Assembly (NCBI RefSeq): GCF_003015185.1
Contig: NZ_CP027860.1
Span: 5,425,001 to 5,489,000 of the forward strand
Source of the DNA: Ahniella affigens
GTDB lineage: Bacteria; Pseudomonadota; Gammaproteobacteria; Xanthomonadales; Ahniellaceae
Reading direction: 5' to 3'
DNA length: 64,000 nt
Shown: one piece after another, positions 26,879 to 36,447 of the stretch
Layout: every line of letters starts with the position of its first letter
Numbering within the stretch: the first letter of the stretch is position 1
Translations under genes and position numbers: made by a program
Notes under the pieces: model-generated
Seen by the model: only the letters and a program-made list of their open reading frames with translations
Told to the model about the DNA's origin: nothing
The model's database searches: none

Positions 26879-29266
26879 ATGCCCACGCGCCATGACCATG
26901 ATCCGACGCTCGCCACGGATGCCCCGTTCCGCGAGTGTTTGCTGGCGTTCGTCTATCGCTGGCTGATTCGCCTGCTGTTGAAGCCGCTGTTGTCTCCCCG
27001 CTGGACGATCAGCGCCCAGCGGCGCTGGCTGGATTGGCTGTCTTGGTTGAATCGGCCGACGCCCGGAATCGACGTTGTAGCAGCCACCGTCGCCGGCCTC
27101 CCCGGCGAGTGGTTGCACCCGGCGCACGCGGCAAATCTCCGCGACGCCGTCGTGCTCTATCTGCACGGCGGCGCCTTTTGTGTCGGCAGCCCGCGCACCC
27201 ATCGACCGTTGGCCATGAGGCTGGCGCGCGACACCGGTTTGTCTGTCTTTGCGGCCGACTACCGTTTGGCGCCGGAACACCCGTGGCCGGCAGCAATCGA
27301 CGACGCCGAGGCCGCCTTTCTGGCGTTAGCCGAAAGCCGGCGGGTGTTGGTCGTAGGCGATTCCGCTGGCGGCACGCTCGCGTTGCTGTTGGCGCAGCGT
27401 TTGCGCGATCGCGGGTTGCCAGGCCCGGCGGCATTGGGACTGCTATCGCCCGTGGCGGACTTGGCGGTTCAGGTCGATGGACGGACCGAGCGTTTGGACC
27501 CGATGCTCAGCCAAGCCTGGCTGTCGGACTGCTTCGGACATTGGCTTGGCAAGCCCCCATCGGACCTGCCAACCGCATCGCCAATCGCTGGTTCGCTTTC
27601 AGGGCTGGCGCCCACCTTCGTGCACTTTGGCGAGCAAGAGTTGCTCGCGGCAAGTTGCGAGCGGCTTGTGGCGGCGATGCAAGCCGCGGGCGTAAGCGCC
27701 GAAGGCCATTGCTGGCTGCGTCGCTGGCATGTGTTTCAACTACATGCCAATACCCTGCCCTCGGCTAATGCGGCGCTGAGTTGTCTCGGGCGGCAACTGT
27801 TGTCGGTTCTTGATGCGACCGAGCCGCCGCGCGAGCGCACGCTGGAGGTGCTGATCATGGGCGCGGGCATGTCGGGGCTCTGCATGCTGCGCGGACTCAA
27901 GCAGCGCGGTCAGCACGATGTGTTGGCGCTGGAAAAGCAGCCGAACCTGGGCGGCACTTGGTGGGACAACACGTACCCAGGCGCCCAGGTTGACGTGCCT
28001 GCGCCGGCCTACGCGTTTTCGTTTGCGCCGAATCCAGACTGGCAGCAGCGATTCGCCAGCGCGAGTGAGATTCAGCGCTATCAGCAGCGCTTGGCCGAAC
28101 GCGAAGGGCTGCTGCCGCATCTCCGATTCAACACCAGATTGACAGCTGCACATTGGCAACCGGACCAGAAACGCTGGCGCTGCGAGACGGCCTGTGGTCA
28201 GGTGATTCATGCCCGGCATTTCGTGTGCAGCACCGGGCCGCTGAACCAACCGCGCTGGCCCGACATTCCGGGGCTGAACCGATTTGCCGGGACACGCCTG
28301 CACTCGGCAAGATGGGATCATCAAGTCGATCTGACGGGCAAGCGCGTGGCGGTAATCGGCACCGGCTCGACGGCCGTGCAACTGATCCCGCCGTTGGCAG
28401 CACGAGCCGGGCATCTCACGGTACTGCAGCGCACGCCAAACTGGATTCTGCCGAGGCTCGGTCGGCGCTACCGGTGGTTTGACCGCGGGCTGGCGCGCGT
28501 CCCGGGCTATGCCCCCATGGTGCGCGCCAGTTGGGTGCGCTTTCTCGAATGGGTGCGCAGTGGCTTTGACGACGGCACCGTTGGGCGTTCGCTCATGCTG
28601 GCGATTGCGAGGCGGTTGCGAGAATGGCAGCTCTCTGATGCACCTCTTCGGGCACTGCTGACGCCGAACTACCCGCTCGGCTGCAAACGCCTGATTTTTG
28701 CGAACGACTACTACCCGGTGTTCCGCCGGCCAAACGTCGTGTTGGAGACCGGCCCGATCAGCGAGGTCATCGAGCATGGCGTGCGGCTGGCCGACGGTCG
28801 CATCCTGGATGTGGATGTGCTGGTGTGCGCGACGGGCTTCGAAACCGTCCGGTTGCTGGCATCGGTGGACATTCGCGGTCGCTCCGGCGCGTGCCTGGCC
28901 GACCGCTGGCAGGAGGGTCCGTCGGCGTTCCATGGCATCACCGTGCCGGATTTCCCGAACTTCTTTCTGATGCTCGGCCCCAATACAGCCACAGGGCATA
29001 CGAGCACCCTGCTGTTCATCGAGCCCGCGGTCCAGCATGCACTGGCGGCCATGGCGCACGCTGGCAACGGAGCGGTGGAAGTCGCTGCCGCGGCATTTGC
29101 GCGGCATAACGACGCGTTGCAGCAGCGTCTGCAAGGCTCGGTGTGGGCGCAGTGCCAGAGCTGGTATCGCGCCGCAAACGGACGGGTCGTGGCCTTGTTC
29201 CCGGGCCGGACGCGGGAGTACGTCGTCGGCGCTGCATTTCGTGCCGACGACTACCATTGCCATTGA
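26879..29266 (+). CDS. Fusion of an alpha/beta hydrolase and a flavin-dependent Baeyer-Villiger-type monooxygenase
   Basis: 795 residues in one frame. Residues 1-310 are a hormone-sensitive-lipase-type hydrolase: oxyanion motif HGGAF (96-100), nucleophile elbow GDSAGG (Ser162), catalytic His284 in WHVF; the usual Asp position reads GEQELL, so Glu may substitute. Residues 322-795 are a flavoprotein monooxygenase: FAD Rossmann motif GAGMSG (328-333), the Baeyer-Villiger fingerprint FxGxxxHxxxW (FAGTRLHSARW, 469-479) and the NADPH Rossmann motif GTGSTA (494-499). The monooxygenase would convert a ketone to an ester or lactone and the hydrolase would open it. Substrate unknown. Confidence 0.9.
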   Translation: MPTRHDHDPTLATDAPFRECLLAFVYRWLIRLLLKPLLSPRWTISAQRRWLDWLSWLNRPTPGIDVVAATVAGLPGEWLHPAHAANLRDAVVLYLHGGAFCVGSPRTHRPLAMRLARDTGLSVFAADYRLAPEHPWPAAIDDAEAAFLALAESRRVLVVGDSAGGTLALLLAQRLRDRGLPGPAALGLLSPVADLAVQVDGRTERLDPMLSQAWLSDCFGHWLGKPPSDLPTASPIAGSLSGLAPTFVHFGEQELLAASCERLVAAMQAAGVSAEGHCWLRRWHVFQLHANTLPSANAALSCLGRQLLSVLDATEPPRERTLEVLIMGAGMSGLCMLRGLKQRGQHDVLALEKQPNLGGTWWDNTYPGAQVDVPAPAYAFSFAPNPDWQQRFASASEIQRYQQRLAEREGLLPHLRFNTRLTAAHWQPDQKRWRCETACGQVIHARHFVCSTGPLNQPRWPDIPGLNRFAGTRLHSARWDHQVDLTGKRVAVIGTGSTAVQLIPPLAARAGHLTVLQRTPNWILPRLGRRYRWFDRGLARVPGYAPMVRASWVRFLEWVRSGFDDGTVGRSLMLAIARRLREWQLSDAPLRALLTPNYPLGCKRLIFANDYYPVFRRPNVVLETGPISEVIEHGVRLADGRILDVDVLVCATGFETVRLLASVDIRGRSGACLADRWQEGPSAFHGITVPDFPNFFLMLGPNTATGHTSTLLFIEPAVQHALAAMAHAGNGAVEVAAAAFARHNDALQQRLQGSVWAQCQSWYRAANGRVVALFPGRTREYVVGAAFRADDYHCH

Positions 29267-29366
29267 ATTCCAACACGCACCGCGCTGGGACGAAGACCGG
29301 TGCGAATCGAATGCCACTTCAGGTAGTCTTGCCGACTGAATTCAACTCGCCGACCAGGACTGCGAC

Positions 29367-30089
29367 ATGCGCCTTCTGACTCAAACCGGACTGCTCTTGG
29401 CGCTGCTGACGCTGGCTGATGTGACCGTCGCAGCCGCGGTGAAATTGGGTGCGCCGCTTCCGGGCACGCCGCGTGACCCTCATGGCAGCACGATTGTCGC
29501 CGACCCGAGTTTTGAGTCAGGCACGCCGAACCCGGTTTGGTCGGAGTCCTCCACCAACTTTGATACCCCACTCTGCACCGTCGACGCATGTGGCACCGGC
29601 AACAGTGCGCAACCCGTGAATACGGGCGATTGGTGGGTGTGGTTTGGGGGCATCGACGCGGACGAAACCGGCGAAGTGGCGCAAACCGTCACGCTGCCGA
29701 GCGCGGACGTCTTGAAGCTCAACTTTGCGTTCCAGGCGCCGGTCTGTTCGGGCGCCGCAACCGACTTTGTCGAGGCCCGCATCAACGGCACCACCGTCTG
29801 GCGTGCTCACGGCGCCGGCCCGCTGTGTGGCATCGGTACCGGCTACACGCCCATCTCGGTGGATATCAGCCAGTTCAGTGGTCAGACGGTCACGTTGGCA
29901 TTTTTCTCGATCATCAGTGGGGGCAAGGGCCCCAGTGCCGTGCTGGGCACGGACGCCTGCAATTTCTTCATTGATGACGTCTCGGTCGGGACGTCCAGTT
30001 TTGTTCCAGCGCTGAGCTCGTGGGCTCTGTTGGCAGCGGTGATGCTGCTCGGTGTGATCGGCCTGGTTGGACTGCGTCGGTTCCGTTGA
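29367..30089 (+). CDS. Secreted protein with IPTL-CTERM-type sorting signal
   Basis: 240 residues: signal peptide (about 1-25), a beta-rich domain with several paired cysteines (CTVDACGTG, PVCSG, PLCGIG), then a C-terminal tripartite signal: VPALSSWALL, a hydrophobic helix and RRFR at the very end. That matches the IPTL-CTERM family layout, proposed to mark surface or exported proteins for a sorting enzyme. The beta-rich domain resembles carbohydrate-binding-like folds only in a general way. No sorting enzyme gene is in the window. Confidence 0.75.
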   Translation: MRLLTQTGLLLALLTLADVTVAAAVKLGAPLPGTPRDPHGSTIVADPSFESGTPNPVWSESSTNFDTPLCTVDACGTGNSAQPVNTGDWWVWFGGIDADETGEVAQTVTLPSADVLKLNFAFQAPVCSGAATDFVEARINGTTVWRAHGAGPLCGIGTGYTPISVDISQFSGQTVTLAFFSIISGGKGPSAVLGTDACNFFIDDVSVGTSSFVPALSSWALLAAVMLLGVIGLVGLRRFR

Positions 30090-30160
30090 TCAAGCGCCTG
30101 CGCCGTTGTTGCACAGGACCGGCAACCGTCAACCTGGTGCGGGTCCGGAGTGGCTGCCGC

Positions 30161-30598
30161 TCACTTCTTGCTGCGAAGCTCTTTACGCACCACCAGCTTG
30201 AGCCCGCTCCAGACCTCGTCCACCGCACAGACTTTGATGTCGACCCAACCAAGCGGCAACGCGAGCTCGCGGATGCGGTCCTCCGTCACATCAGTCTTGC
30301 GCTTACTGGTCTTTTTCGGCCACGAAATCCAGAGCGACGCGTGCTCCGGTAGCACGCGTCTCGCCGTCTGCAACAGATCGGCCAGCACTTTGGCTTCGGT
30401 GACGAAAGCCTGCATCCAATCCGTCCCGGGATGCATGCGGGCATGCCACACCACGCCGAGAGCGTCGTTCCCAAGCAGATCGACATAACCATCTGGCGCC
30501 TGATCAAGACACGCAATGAGGCCCGCCTTCAGACCGAGTTTCTTGGCGAGCGGTGTACCGGAGTATCCCGAAACGGTCGTGTTGATGGTCTGTGACAT
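30161..30598 (-). CDS. DUF3052-type protein
   Basis: 145 residues. The opening YSGTPLAKKLGLKAG and the later LWISWPKKTSKRKTDVTEDRIRE match the pattern of the DUF3052 family, small soluble proteins of unknown function. Ends with a basic tail (RKELRSKK). Transcribed alone, convergent with the IPTL-CTERM gene and divergent from the amidohydrolases. Confidence 0.75.
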   Translation of the reverse strand: MSQTINTTVSGYSGTPLAKKLGLKAGLIACLDQAPDGYVDLLGNDALGVVWHARMHPGTDWMQAFVTEAKVLADLLQTARRVLPEHASLWISWPKKTSKRKTDVTEDRIRELALPLGWVDIKVCAVDEVWSGLKLVVRKELRSKK

Positions 30599-30660
30599 GG
30601 GTCATGGCTCGCACGGTGGACGTACTCTGGCATAGTCGCGGCTTCCCTAGGGAGACTGCC

Positions 30661-32085
30661 ATGCCATTCAACCATCCACGACGCTTGCTGTGGGCAAGCT
30701 TGTTTCTCAGCACGCTGGCTGCTGCCGGCGAGCCCTTCCCGTCGACCTATCAGCCGTTGCCATCCACGCCCCTACTGATTCGCGATGCCACGGTCTTGAT
30801 CGGTGATGGCAGCAAGATCGAATCCGGCGATGTACTCGTGCGCGATGGCAAGATTGTCGCGGTCGGTGCCAATTTGACGGCCGAGGCGGGCGTTACCGAG
30901 ATCAACGGCAGCGGTCGCGTGCTGACACCCGGGATCATCGACATCCACTCCCATCTCGGCGTGTACGCAAGCCCCGGTTTGCAAGGGCATCAGGACGGCA
31001 ACGAAGCGACCGACCCGGTCACGCCGGGTGTGTGGGCCGAGCACAGCATTCTGCCGGATGATCCGGGCTTTGATGCTGCGCGCGCCGCGGGCGTCACCAG
31101 CATGCTGATTCTGCCGGGTTCGGCGAATTTGATTGGCGGACGTGCCGTCGCCGTGCGCAACGTCCCGGCGCAGACTTATCAGCAGATGAAATTTCCGGGT
31201 GCGCCACATGGCTTGAAAATGGCGTGCGGCGAAAACCCCAAGCGCGTGTATGGTTCGCTCGGCCGCGCACCGCAAACCCGCATGGGCAACGTCGCCGGCT
31301 ATCGTCAGGCGTTTGCTGACGCGCAGCAGTATCTTGACGACTGGCAGCGCTACGACAAGGCCCTGGCCGAGTACACCAAAAAGCAGGCTGAGGCGGCATC
31401 GAGCAAGAAAAAGAGCAAGGATCAGAAGGAGCCGGGCGAGCCGCCCAAGGCGCCCCATCGCGATCTGAAACTCGAGACGCTGGCGGGCGTGCTGAAAGGT
31501 GAGATCCTCGTTCAGAACCACTGCTATCGCAGCGATGAGATGGCCAACCAACTCGATCTGGCGAAAGAATTTGGCTTCAAGATCACCACGTTCCACCATG
31601 CGACCGAGGCCTATCAGATCGCCGATCTGCTCGCCGAGAATGGCACCTGCGCGGCGATGTGGGCCGACTGGTGGGGCTTCAAACTGGAAGCGTTCGAAGG
31701 TGTCCAGGAAAACATCGCGATTGTCGATCGCGTCAAGAATGGCTGCGCCATCGTGCATTCCGATTCGTCCGAGGGCATTCAGCGTCTGAACCAGGAAGCA
31801 GCGAAGGCCATGGCGCGCGGCAACGCAATGGGTTATGGCATTGACTCGGCGCACGCGATCCGCTGGCTGACCGAAAACCCCGCCAAGGCCATGGGTATTC
31901 TGGATCAGACCGGCACGATCGCGGCGGGCAAGCGCGCCGACCTCGTGCTGTGGAACCGCGATCCATTCAGTGTGTACGCGTTGCCGGATTCGGTATTCAT
32001 TGACGGCGCCGAAGTGTACGCGCGCACCGATCCCAAGAAGCAGCACGTTTCAGATTTCCGCCTGGGCACGGAGGTGCAGCCATGA
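30661..32085 (+). CDS. Secreted amidohydrolase-family enzyme
   Basis: 474 residues from the ATG at 30661 behind GGGAGACTGCC; upstream in-frame codons to 30592 give no signal sequence. Signal peptide (about 1-21), an N-terminal composite-domain strand (LIRDATVLIGDG), the metal motif HSHLG after GIIDI, a charged linker rich in Lys (about residues 240-270), TFHHATEAYQ, VHSDSSEGIQ and the closing GTIAAGKRADLVLW typical of imidazolonepropionase-like amidohydrolases. It should act on a cyclic amide or similar substrate in the periplasm. Its stop overlaps the next gene by 4 bases (ATGA). Confidence 0.88.
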   Translation: MPFNHPRRLLWASLFLSTLAAAGEPFPSTYQPLPSTPLLIRDATVLIGDGSKIESGDVLVRDGKIVAVGANLTAEAGVTEINGSGRVLTPGIIDIHSHLGVYASPGLQGHQDGNEATDPVTPGVWAEHSILPDDPGFDAARAAGVTSMLILPGSANLIGGRAVAVRNVPAQTYQQMKFPGAPHGLKMACGENPKRVYGSLGRAPQTRMGNVAGYRQAFADAQQYLDDWQRYDKALAEYTKKQAEAASSKKKSKDQKEPGEPPKAPHRDLKLETLAGVLKGEILVQNHCYRSDEMANQLDLAKEFGFKITTFHHATEAYQIADLLAENGTCAAMWADWWGFKLEAFEGVQENIAIVDRVKNGCAIVHSDSSEGIQRLNQEAAKAMARGNAMGYGIDSAHAIRWLTENPAKAMGILDQTGTIAAGKRADLVLWNRDPFSVYALPDSVFIDGAEVYARTDPKKQHVSDFRLGTEVQP

Positions 32086-33335
32086 AATTGACGTTCAAGA
32101 TCCGTGGTTCGCTGCTGAGTGTCGCAATAGCTGGCGCATGGGTGGGCCAAGCAGGCGCCGCCGACGTGCTGATTCAAAACGCGACGGTGCACACCGCGTC
32201 GTCGGCCGGAACACTGACTGACACCGATGTGTTGATCCATAACGGCCGCATTGCCGCGATCGGCAAAGACTTGGTGGCCGCCAACGCCGAAATCGTCGAT
32301 GCAAAGGGCAAGCCGCTGAGCCCCGGCTTGTTCGGCGGCGTCAATGCGCTCGGCATCGAGGATGTGTCCCTCGAAATTGGCACGGTGGATTCGGCCTACA
32401 CGCCGAGTGCGACAGTGCCAGCAGGCGAGCAGGAATATCGACCCGAGTTCAACGTGGCCGATGCCTACAATCCAGAGTCTGTGGTCATTCCGGTGCAGCG
32501 CGTCGAAGGCGTGACGTTCGATGTGGTCGCGCCCAATTCATTGCCCGGCGGCACCCTGTTCTCGGGCCTCGGTGGCGCGGCATTGCTCGATGGGCGGAGC
32601 CAGTTCCTCAGCAATTCCGAAACACTGTTCATCGCGTTTGGGACCGGCGCATCGCCTTTAACGGGCAACTCCCGCGCGGCGCAGCTCATGCTGCTGCGCG
32701 AGGCATTCGTCGAAGCGAAGGCGCCAGCCGTTACCGATAATGGCCTGCTCACCGCGCAAGGTCGTGCGACGTTGCGTCGATATGCCGATGGCGGCCGCGT
32801 AGCGTTCAACGTCAACCGTGCGATCGATATCAGCCGCGTGCTCGACTTTGCCAAGACGCAGGGCATCAAGCCCGTCATTATCGGCGGCATCGAATCCTGG
32901 CAGCTGCGCGATCGTCTGGCCGCCGAAAAGGTCACCGTCGTGCTCGATCCACTTGTGAACCTGCCGAACGATTTCGATTCCCTGGGCGCATCACTCGAAA
33001 CCGCCAATTGGCTGAACCAGGCGGGCGTGCCATTAGCGTTCTACCTGAGTGGCGATGCCGCCCATAACGCCCGCAAAGTCCGCCAAGCTGCCGGCAATGC
33101 CGTGGCGCACGGATTGGATTGGCAGGCCGGCCTACGGGCGATCACGTCAGTGCCCGCGCGCACGTTCGGCATTACCGACCGCGGCGAAATTGCCGTCGGC
33201 CAGTTCGCCGATCTGGTGCTGTGGACCGGCGATCCGTTGGAAGTCACCACACTCGCCGAAACCGTCTGGATCGAAGGCAAGGCACAAAGCCCCCGCACGC
33301 ATCAGACTGAATTGCGGGATCGCTACAAGCGCTGA
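32082..33335 (+). CDS. Amidohydrolase-family partner lacking the HxH metal motif
   Basis: 417 residues with a signal peptide (cleavage near AGAADV). It keeps the composite-domain strand (LIQNATVHTASS), the family C-terminus (GEIAVGQFADLVLWTGDP) and a barrel of normal size, but where active enzymes have HxH it reads SPGLFGGVNALGIED, so metal binding by the usual site is lost. It overlaps the active paralogue by 4 bases and is probably a non-catalytic partner in a heteromeric enzyme. The last 75 bases of this gene recur at 43.9 kb. Confidence 0.82.
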   Translation: MKLTFKIRGSLLSVAIAGAWVGQAGAADVLIQNATVHTASSAGTLTDTDVLIHNGRIAAIGKDLVAANAEIVDAKGKPLSPGLFGGVNALGIEDVSLEIGTVDSAYTPSATVPAGEQEYRPEFNVADAYNPESVVIPVQRVEGVTFDVVAPNSLPGGTLFSGLGGAALLDGRSQFLSNSETLFIAFGTGASPLTGNSRAAQLMLLREAFVEAKAPAVTDNGLLTAQGRATLRRYADGGRVAFNVNRAIDISRVLDFAKTQGIKPVIIGGIESWQLRDRLAAEKVTVVLDPLVNLPNDFDSLGASLETANWLNQAGVPLAFYLSGDAAHNARKVRQAAGNAVAHGLDWQAGLRAITSVPARTFGITDRGEIAVGQFADLVLWTGDPLEVTTLAETVWIEGKAQSPRTHQTELRDRYKR

Positions 33336-33475
33336 AAGGTCAAATCCGCCGCGCGGCGCCAATTCCGTAGGGGCAGACCTCTGTGTCTGCCCCTGTCGCC
33401 GAGAGCCTGACGGCGGTTGGCGCACATTGGCCGCACCGGGCGCGGCAGACACAGGAGTCTGCCCATACGGATTGG
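33256..33475 (+). repeat. Left 220-bp direct repeat: 3' end of amidohydrolase gene plus stem-loop pair
   Basis: Covers the last 80 bases of the amidohydrolase gene and two inverted stem-loops just after it: GGGGCAGACCTCTGTGTCTGCCCC (about 33370-33393) and GGCAGACACAGGAGTCTGCC (33443-33462). The whole arrangement recurs at 43879-44100 with high identity in the coding part and first stem-loop and less in the spacer. Confidence 0.9.
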
Positions 33476-33762
33476 CGACAAAAAACGGCGTCTCGTATTC
33501 GTGGTGAGTCGATATCCAAGAAAGCGTAAAGTCGGAACGTTTTCGGGCCACGACAGCTGTACCAACGGTGCATTGTTCGCGAGCATGAGCGATCTCGCAA
33601 TGTCGGGATCAGGAGATCTCGACAGTAGTGTCGACTTGCCGACAACAGTGCCAAGTTGGTCGCTGCCGTGCCAGATGATCAGCGACCTGGCGACTACCTC
33701 GGCTTCACGGTAGCACTGGAGGGCGATCCCCTTGGCGTATGGCGTATTTCAGGACTCTGATC
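33476..33762. other. Gap at left end of accessory region
   Basis: After the direct repeat and up to the lipoprotein start nothing protein-like was found on either strand. Composition becomes more AT-rich here. AGGACT 9 bases before the ATG at 33763 is the likely ribosome-binding site of the next gene. Confidence 0.4.
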
Positions 33763-34698
33763 ATGCGAGCACTCATTCACCGACTGTTTTTCTTATTAAT
33801 CCCCGCACTCGCCGCTTGCAGCGAGCAGCAGCAGACCTTGCGTTGGGAAATCATTGACCCAGACAGCGGCAAGGGTATTGAAGGGGTGTGGATCAATTTC
33901 CTTTGGTATGGCGAAGCGACCGCCCGCGGAATTCGTCCCTGTGTCGGTGCTGTGTTAGGACGCACCGATGCCAATGGTGTGTTTCAAAGCACCGCGCCGC
34001 AAGAGGGATGGGTGTATGCACAATCGGCCATGATGTTTAAACGCGACTACCAGCCGCTGCAGTTCAAGCTGCACCCCAAGGATGAGAACCTGGTGATTGC
34101 GGAAGTCGTGGTTCAAGTTCATGAGCGCAATGCTTATCCGGCTTGGTTCGAGCGCCTGCACTCATTGGGATATGAGTATGTTGACCTCGGTGGCCTATCG
34201 ACCACCACCTTGTTTAAGAAGACTTTCTCCGCCGAGCGCATTAAGGACAAAATGAACCACCTCCCGTTCGAACCCGGTGGCCGCCAGGAGTATTGGGTGA
34301 AGCGGCGCACCTTGCCAGAGTACGCCGCTGCACCTGGTGTTGGTGCGACCTGTCCAAACGAGGGCGCGGTCAAGATCGGCTTTGATGATCAGCGGCTGCT
34401 GAACTTGCTTGACTACGAGCGCGCGATGCATGCCTATGACTATCTTTGTGACCCGCAATGGGACACGGTGCCAGCCGAGTATGCGCAGACGAGGTCCCGG
34501 AGATTTGTCAACCAATCGCTTTGGCTGTTGGCGGACGCAAATAAAGCATACGAAGAGGCGAAAGCGGTGATACCGGATTACTTGTCCGAGTACCGATCGC
34601 CTGACATCGAAGATCGCGCCCTCCGGGTTGATGAGCGGATCGCCTTCTGCAAATGGCTAGAACCGCAGACGCGTCAAAGCACGGAGCCAAAGACATGA
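33763..34698 (+). CDS. Putative lipoprotein of unknown function
   Basis: 311 residues from the ATG at 33763, chosen because it begins a lipoprotein signal (MRALIHRLFFLLIPALAAC, lipobox LAAC). The mature part opens with a beta-rich domain (DPDSGKGIEGVWINF, TDANGVFQSTAP) resembling the Ig-like or CNA-B-like modules found in envelope proteins, followed by a helical region. Probably anchored in the inner or outer membrane. Its stop codon overlaps an ATG (ATGA, 34695) that starts a broken second gene. No family recognised. Confidence 0.7.
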   Translation: MRALIHRLFFLLIPALAACSEQQQTLRWEIIDPDSGKGIEGVWINFLWYGEATARGIRPCVGAVLGRTDANGVFQSTAPQEGWVYAQSAMMFKRDYQPLQFKLHPKDENLVIAEVVVQVHERNAYPAWFERLHSLGYEYVDLGGLSTTTLFKKTFSAERIKDKMNHLPFEPGGRQEYWVKRRTLPEYAAAPGVGATCPNEGAVKIGFDDQRLLNLLDYERAMHAYDYLCDPQWDTVPAEYAQTRSRRFVNQSLWLLADANKAYEEAKAVIPDYLSEYRSPDIEDRALRVDERIAFCKWLEPQTRQSTEPKT

Positions 34699-34940
34699 AG
34701 CAGACTTTGTTTCTATTGGCCACTGTTTGCAGCTTCAGCGCAAGGGTATATGAGGTCGATACTCTCGGGTGGTACGCAGGGCGGCAACCGGCTTCCCGCC
34801 TCGCGGACCCAAATCCCAGCGCACCCAGGTCGAGCGCATCGACGAAAACGGGCGTGTACTGTTATTCGTGACCACGGCGTGGAAGCGCGAGAAACGAACG
34901 ACAAGAGGCGAGCCGAATCTCGCAGCTCTGCCTCCACCTC
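34695..34940 (+). pseudogene. Broken second gene after the lipoprotein
   Basis: The ATG at 34695 overlaps the lipoprotein stop (coupled translation) and encodes a signal-like start (MKQTLFLLATVCSFSA). Protein-like sequence then continues across at least one frameshift: LSGGTQGGNRLPASRTQ in one frame, and TQVERIDENGRVLLFVTTAW in another (from about 34823) up to a stop near 34938. This looks like the shrunken remains of a secreted protein. Family unknown. Confidence 0.45.
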
Positions 34941-35188
34941 GGTGATGACACCTTTCAGCGACGTATTGGCCTCAACCCGCCACTCCGTGTGGATCATCCC
35001 GCAAGAGATTAGCGGGTGCATTTCGGACACCCAACCCGTGGCGGATCTGGACCAGGCAGCGCTCTTTTGTCGCAAGTCACCCCCTCCCTGGCCCTCCCCC
35101 ACGAGCGCGGGGGAGGGGATTTCGGACTCGCTGAACTGTCGGGAAGCCGTTTCCTGACCGAAAATTGAGGCCCGGAAACGTCGAATAA

Positions 35189-35488
35189 TCAGAAGCTTAC
35201 TGCGGCAATTCCGCCTGAGTCCGGCTGTCGGGAACCGGAAATGGCGTCAGTAACACTCAACGCCAGTGATTTCAGTCGCTTGCGGCGGGCGCGCCCCCTC
35301 TTCCTGTACAACTGAGGTGTCCCACTGACAGCATTTGCAGGCAATCCGATGCCTACTGACATTTTTTCCTGAAGAACGTTGCAGCGTTGGAACGGTAGCC
35401 ACAGCCATCGTGAAATCGCATTCGCCACAAGTCGCGGCTGCCGCAAGATGGGTGAGATCTGGTGAGCCAATGTCGTTGTTGCAGACAT
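35189..35488 (-). CDS. Possible small gene in repeat copy A
   Basis: 99 codons from the ATG at 35488, preceded by AGGAGGACAGTC, a near-perfect Shine-Dalgarno. The equivalent frame in copy B also starts with MSATT after AGGAGG. Shared residues include LRQPR, LQEK and SVGIGLPAN. Amino-acid identity is no higher than nucleotide identity, so coding is uncertain. Function unknown. Confidence 0.3.
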   Translation of the reverse strand: MSATTTLAHQISPILRQPRLVANAISRWLWLPFQRCNVLQEKMSVGIGLPANAVSGTPQLYRKRGRARRKRLKSLALSVTDAISGSRQPDSGGIAAVSF

Positions 35489-35589
35489 GACTGTCCTCCT
35501 ACTTGATTGACGGACACCGGCCAGGCCCGCCACCGACACGGTCGGCAGCGCGATCAAATCACCAGCGGAGACCGCATTCCGTCGCTAAC

Positions 35590-36447
35590 CTAGCGTGGCG
35601 CCTTCGACTTACCGTCGAGGCAGCGCCTAACCTGTTCCTCAGTCCATGGATCTTCGTTCCATTCACCTAGCTCGTTTAGAATCTGGACGAGTTCTGCGAT
35701 TAGGCGCAGTCGAGCTGGCGCCGGCATCGCGCCGCCGTGTTGGCCCAACACATGATCGAGCAAACGAGCCGCGTAGCGAGGCTTGGCACCGGGCTTGTTC
35801 GGACGATCAATGAAGGACTTTGGCGGCTCCCATTGCAGAAGCGTCGCGGCGGCACGCGTTAGCAGGGAGTCATTTCCCGCCAGCGGCAATTCGATCTGCT
35901 GGCGAGCGCCTGCGATCATGAGTTGCACCGCGATATGCGTTTGCTCGGGCGAATACTTGGCGGCTTTGGCGGGTAGCGTCACGCTGTTCTGGTAGTCGCT
36001 GTTCCGAAGAAGGTCTCCGATGCCCAAGATTCCTCTGAAAGGCCAGCTGGCCAAGTCGTCGTGCAACTTCGTGAACGCTCTCGCATATCGCTTTGCTTCC
36101 CCTTTCAGTTCTCCCGTCGTCTTCTGCGCGTTATTCGGGAGCCGTGAGTGCTTTAGCAGTCCGTTGAATCCGGCGTATTCGAGCCACGAGCAGGCGAAGT
36201 CGAACGGACGATCTAGTTATCCTGCGAGGGCCCAAGTGGCCTGGCGTCGGCGACCTTGAAGGAATCCATGGGCCGCCCACTCGTTGCTCTCGGCGCCGGC
36301 GACGCACCAGGGAGGGCGCTCCTTGAAGTCATCAGGTCTGAATCCATGCTCGCTCTTAAACTCGCAACAGAGCTCGTCCTAGCGGTGGTCACGCACCAGT
36401 TGAGAATTGGACGCAACAAACTCCATCCGTTTCGTTTGCCGTTTCAT
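35590..36447 (-). pseudogene. Dead copy of the unknown 285-codon gene
   Basis: Homologous along its full length to the intact gene at 41401-42258. Reading the same frame, the N-terminal part contains at least two nonsense codons: TAG where the intact copy has codons for NREDEL, and TAA where the intact copy reads AGYLDRP (near 36216). The C-terminal 158 codons (from about 36066) remain open and nearly identical to the intact copy. The start codon region has also decayed. Confidence 0.8.

Noticed and set aside
27740-29317. Long minus-strand frame opposite the hydrolase/monooxygenase fusion
   Set aside because: Shadow; the plus-strand protein has both sets of catalytic motifs.
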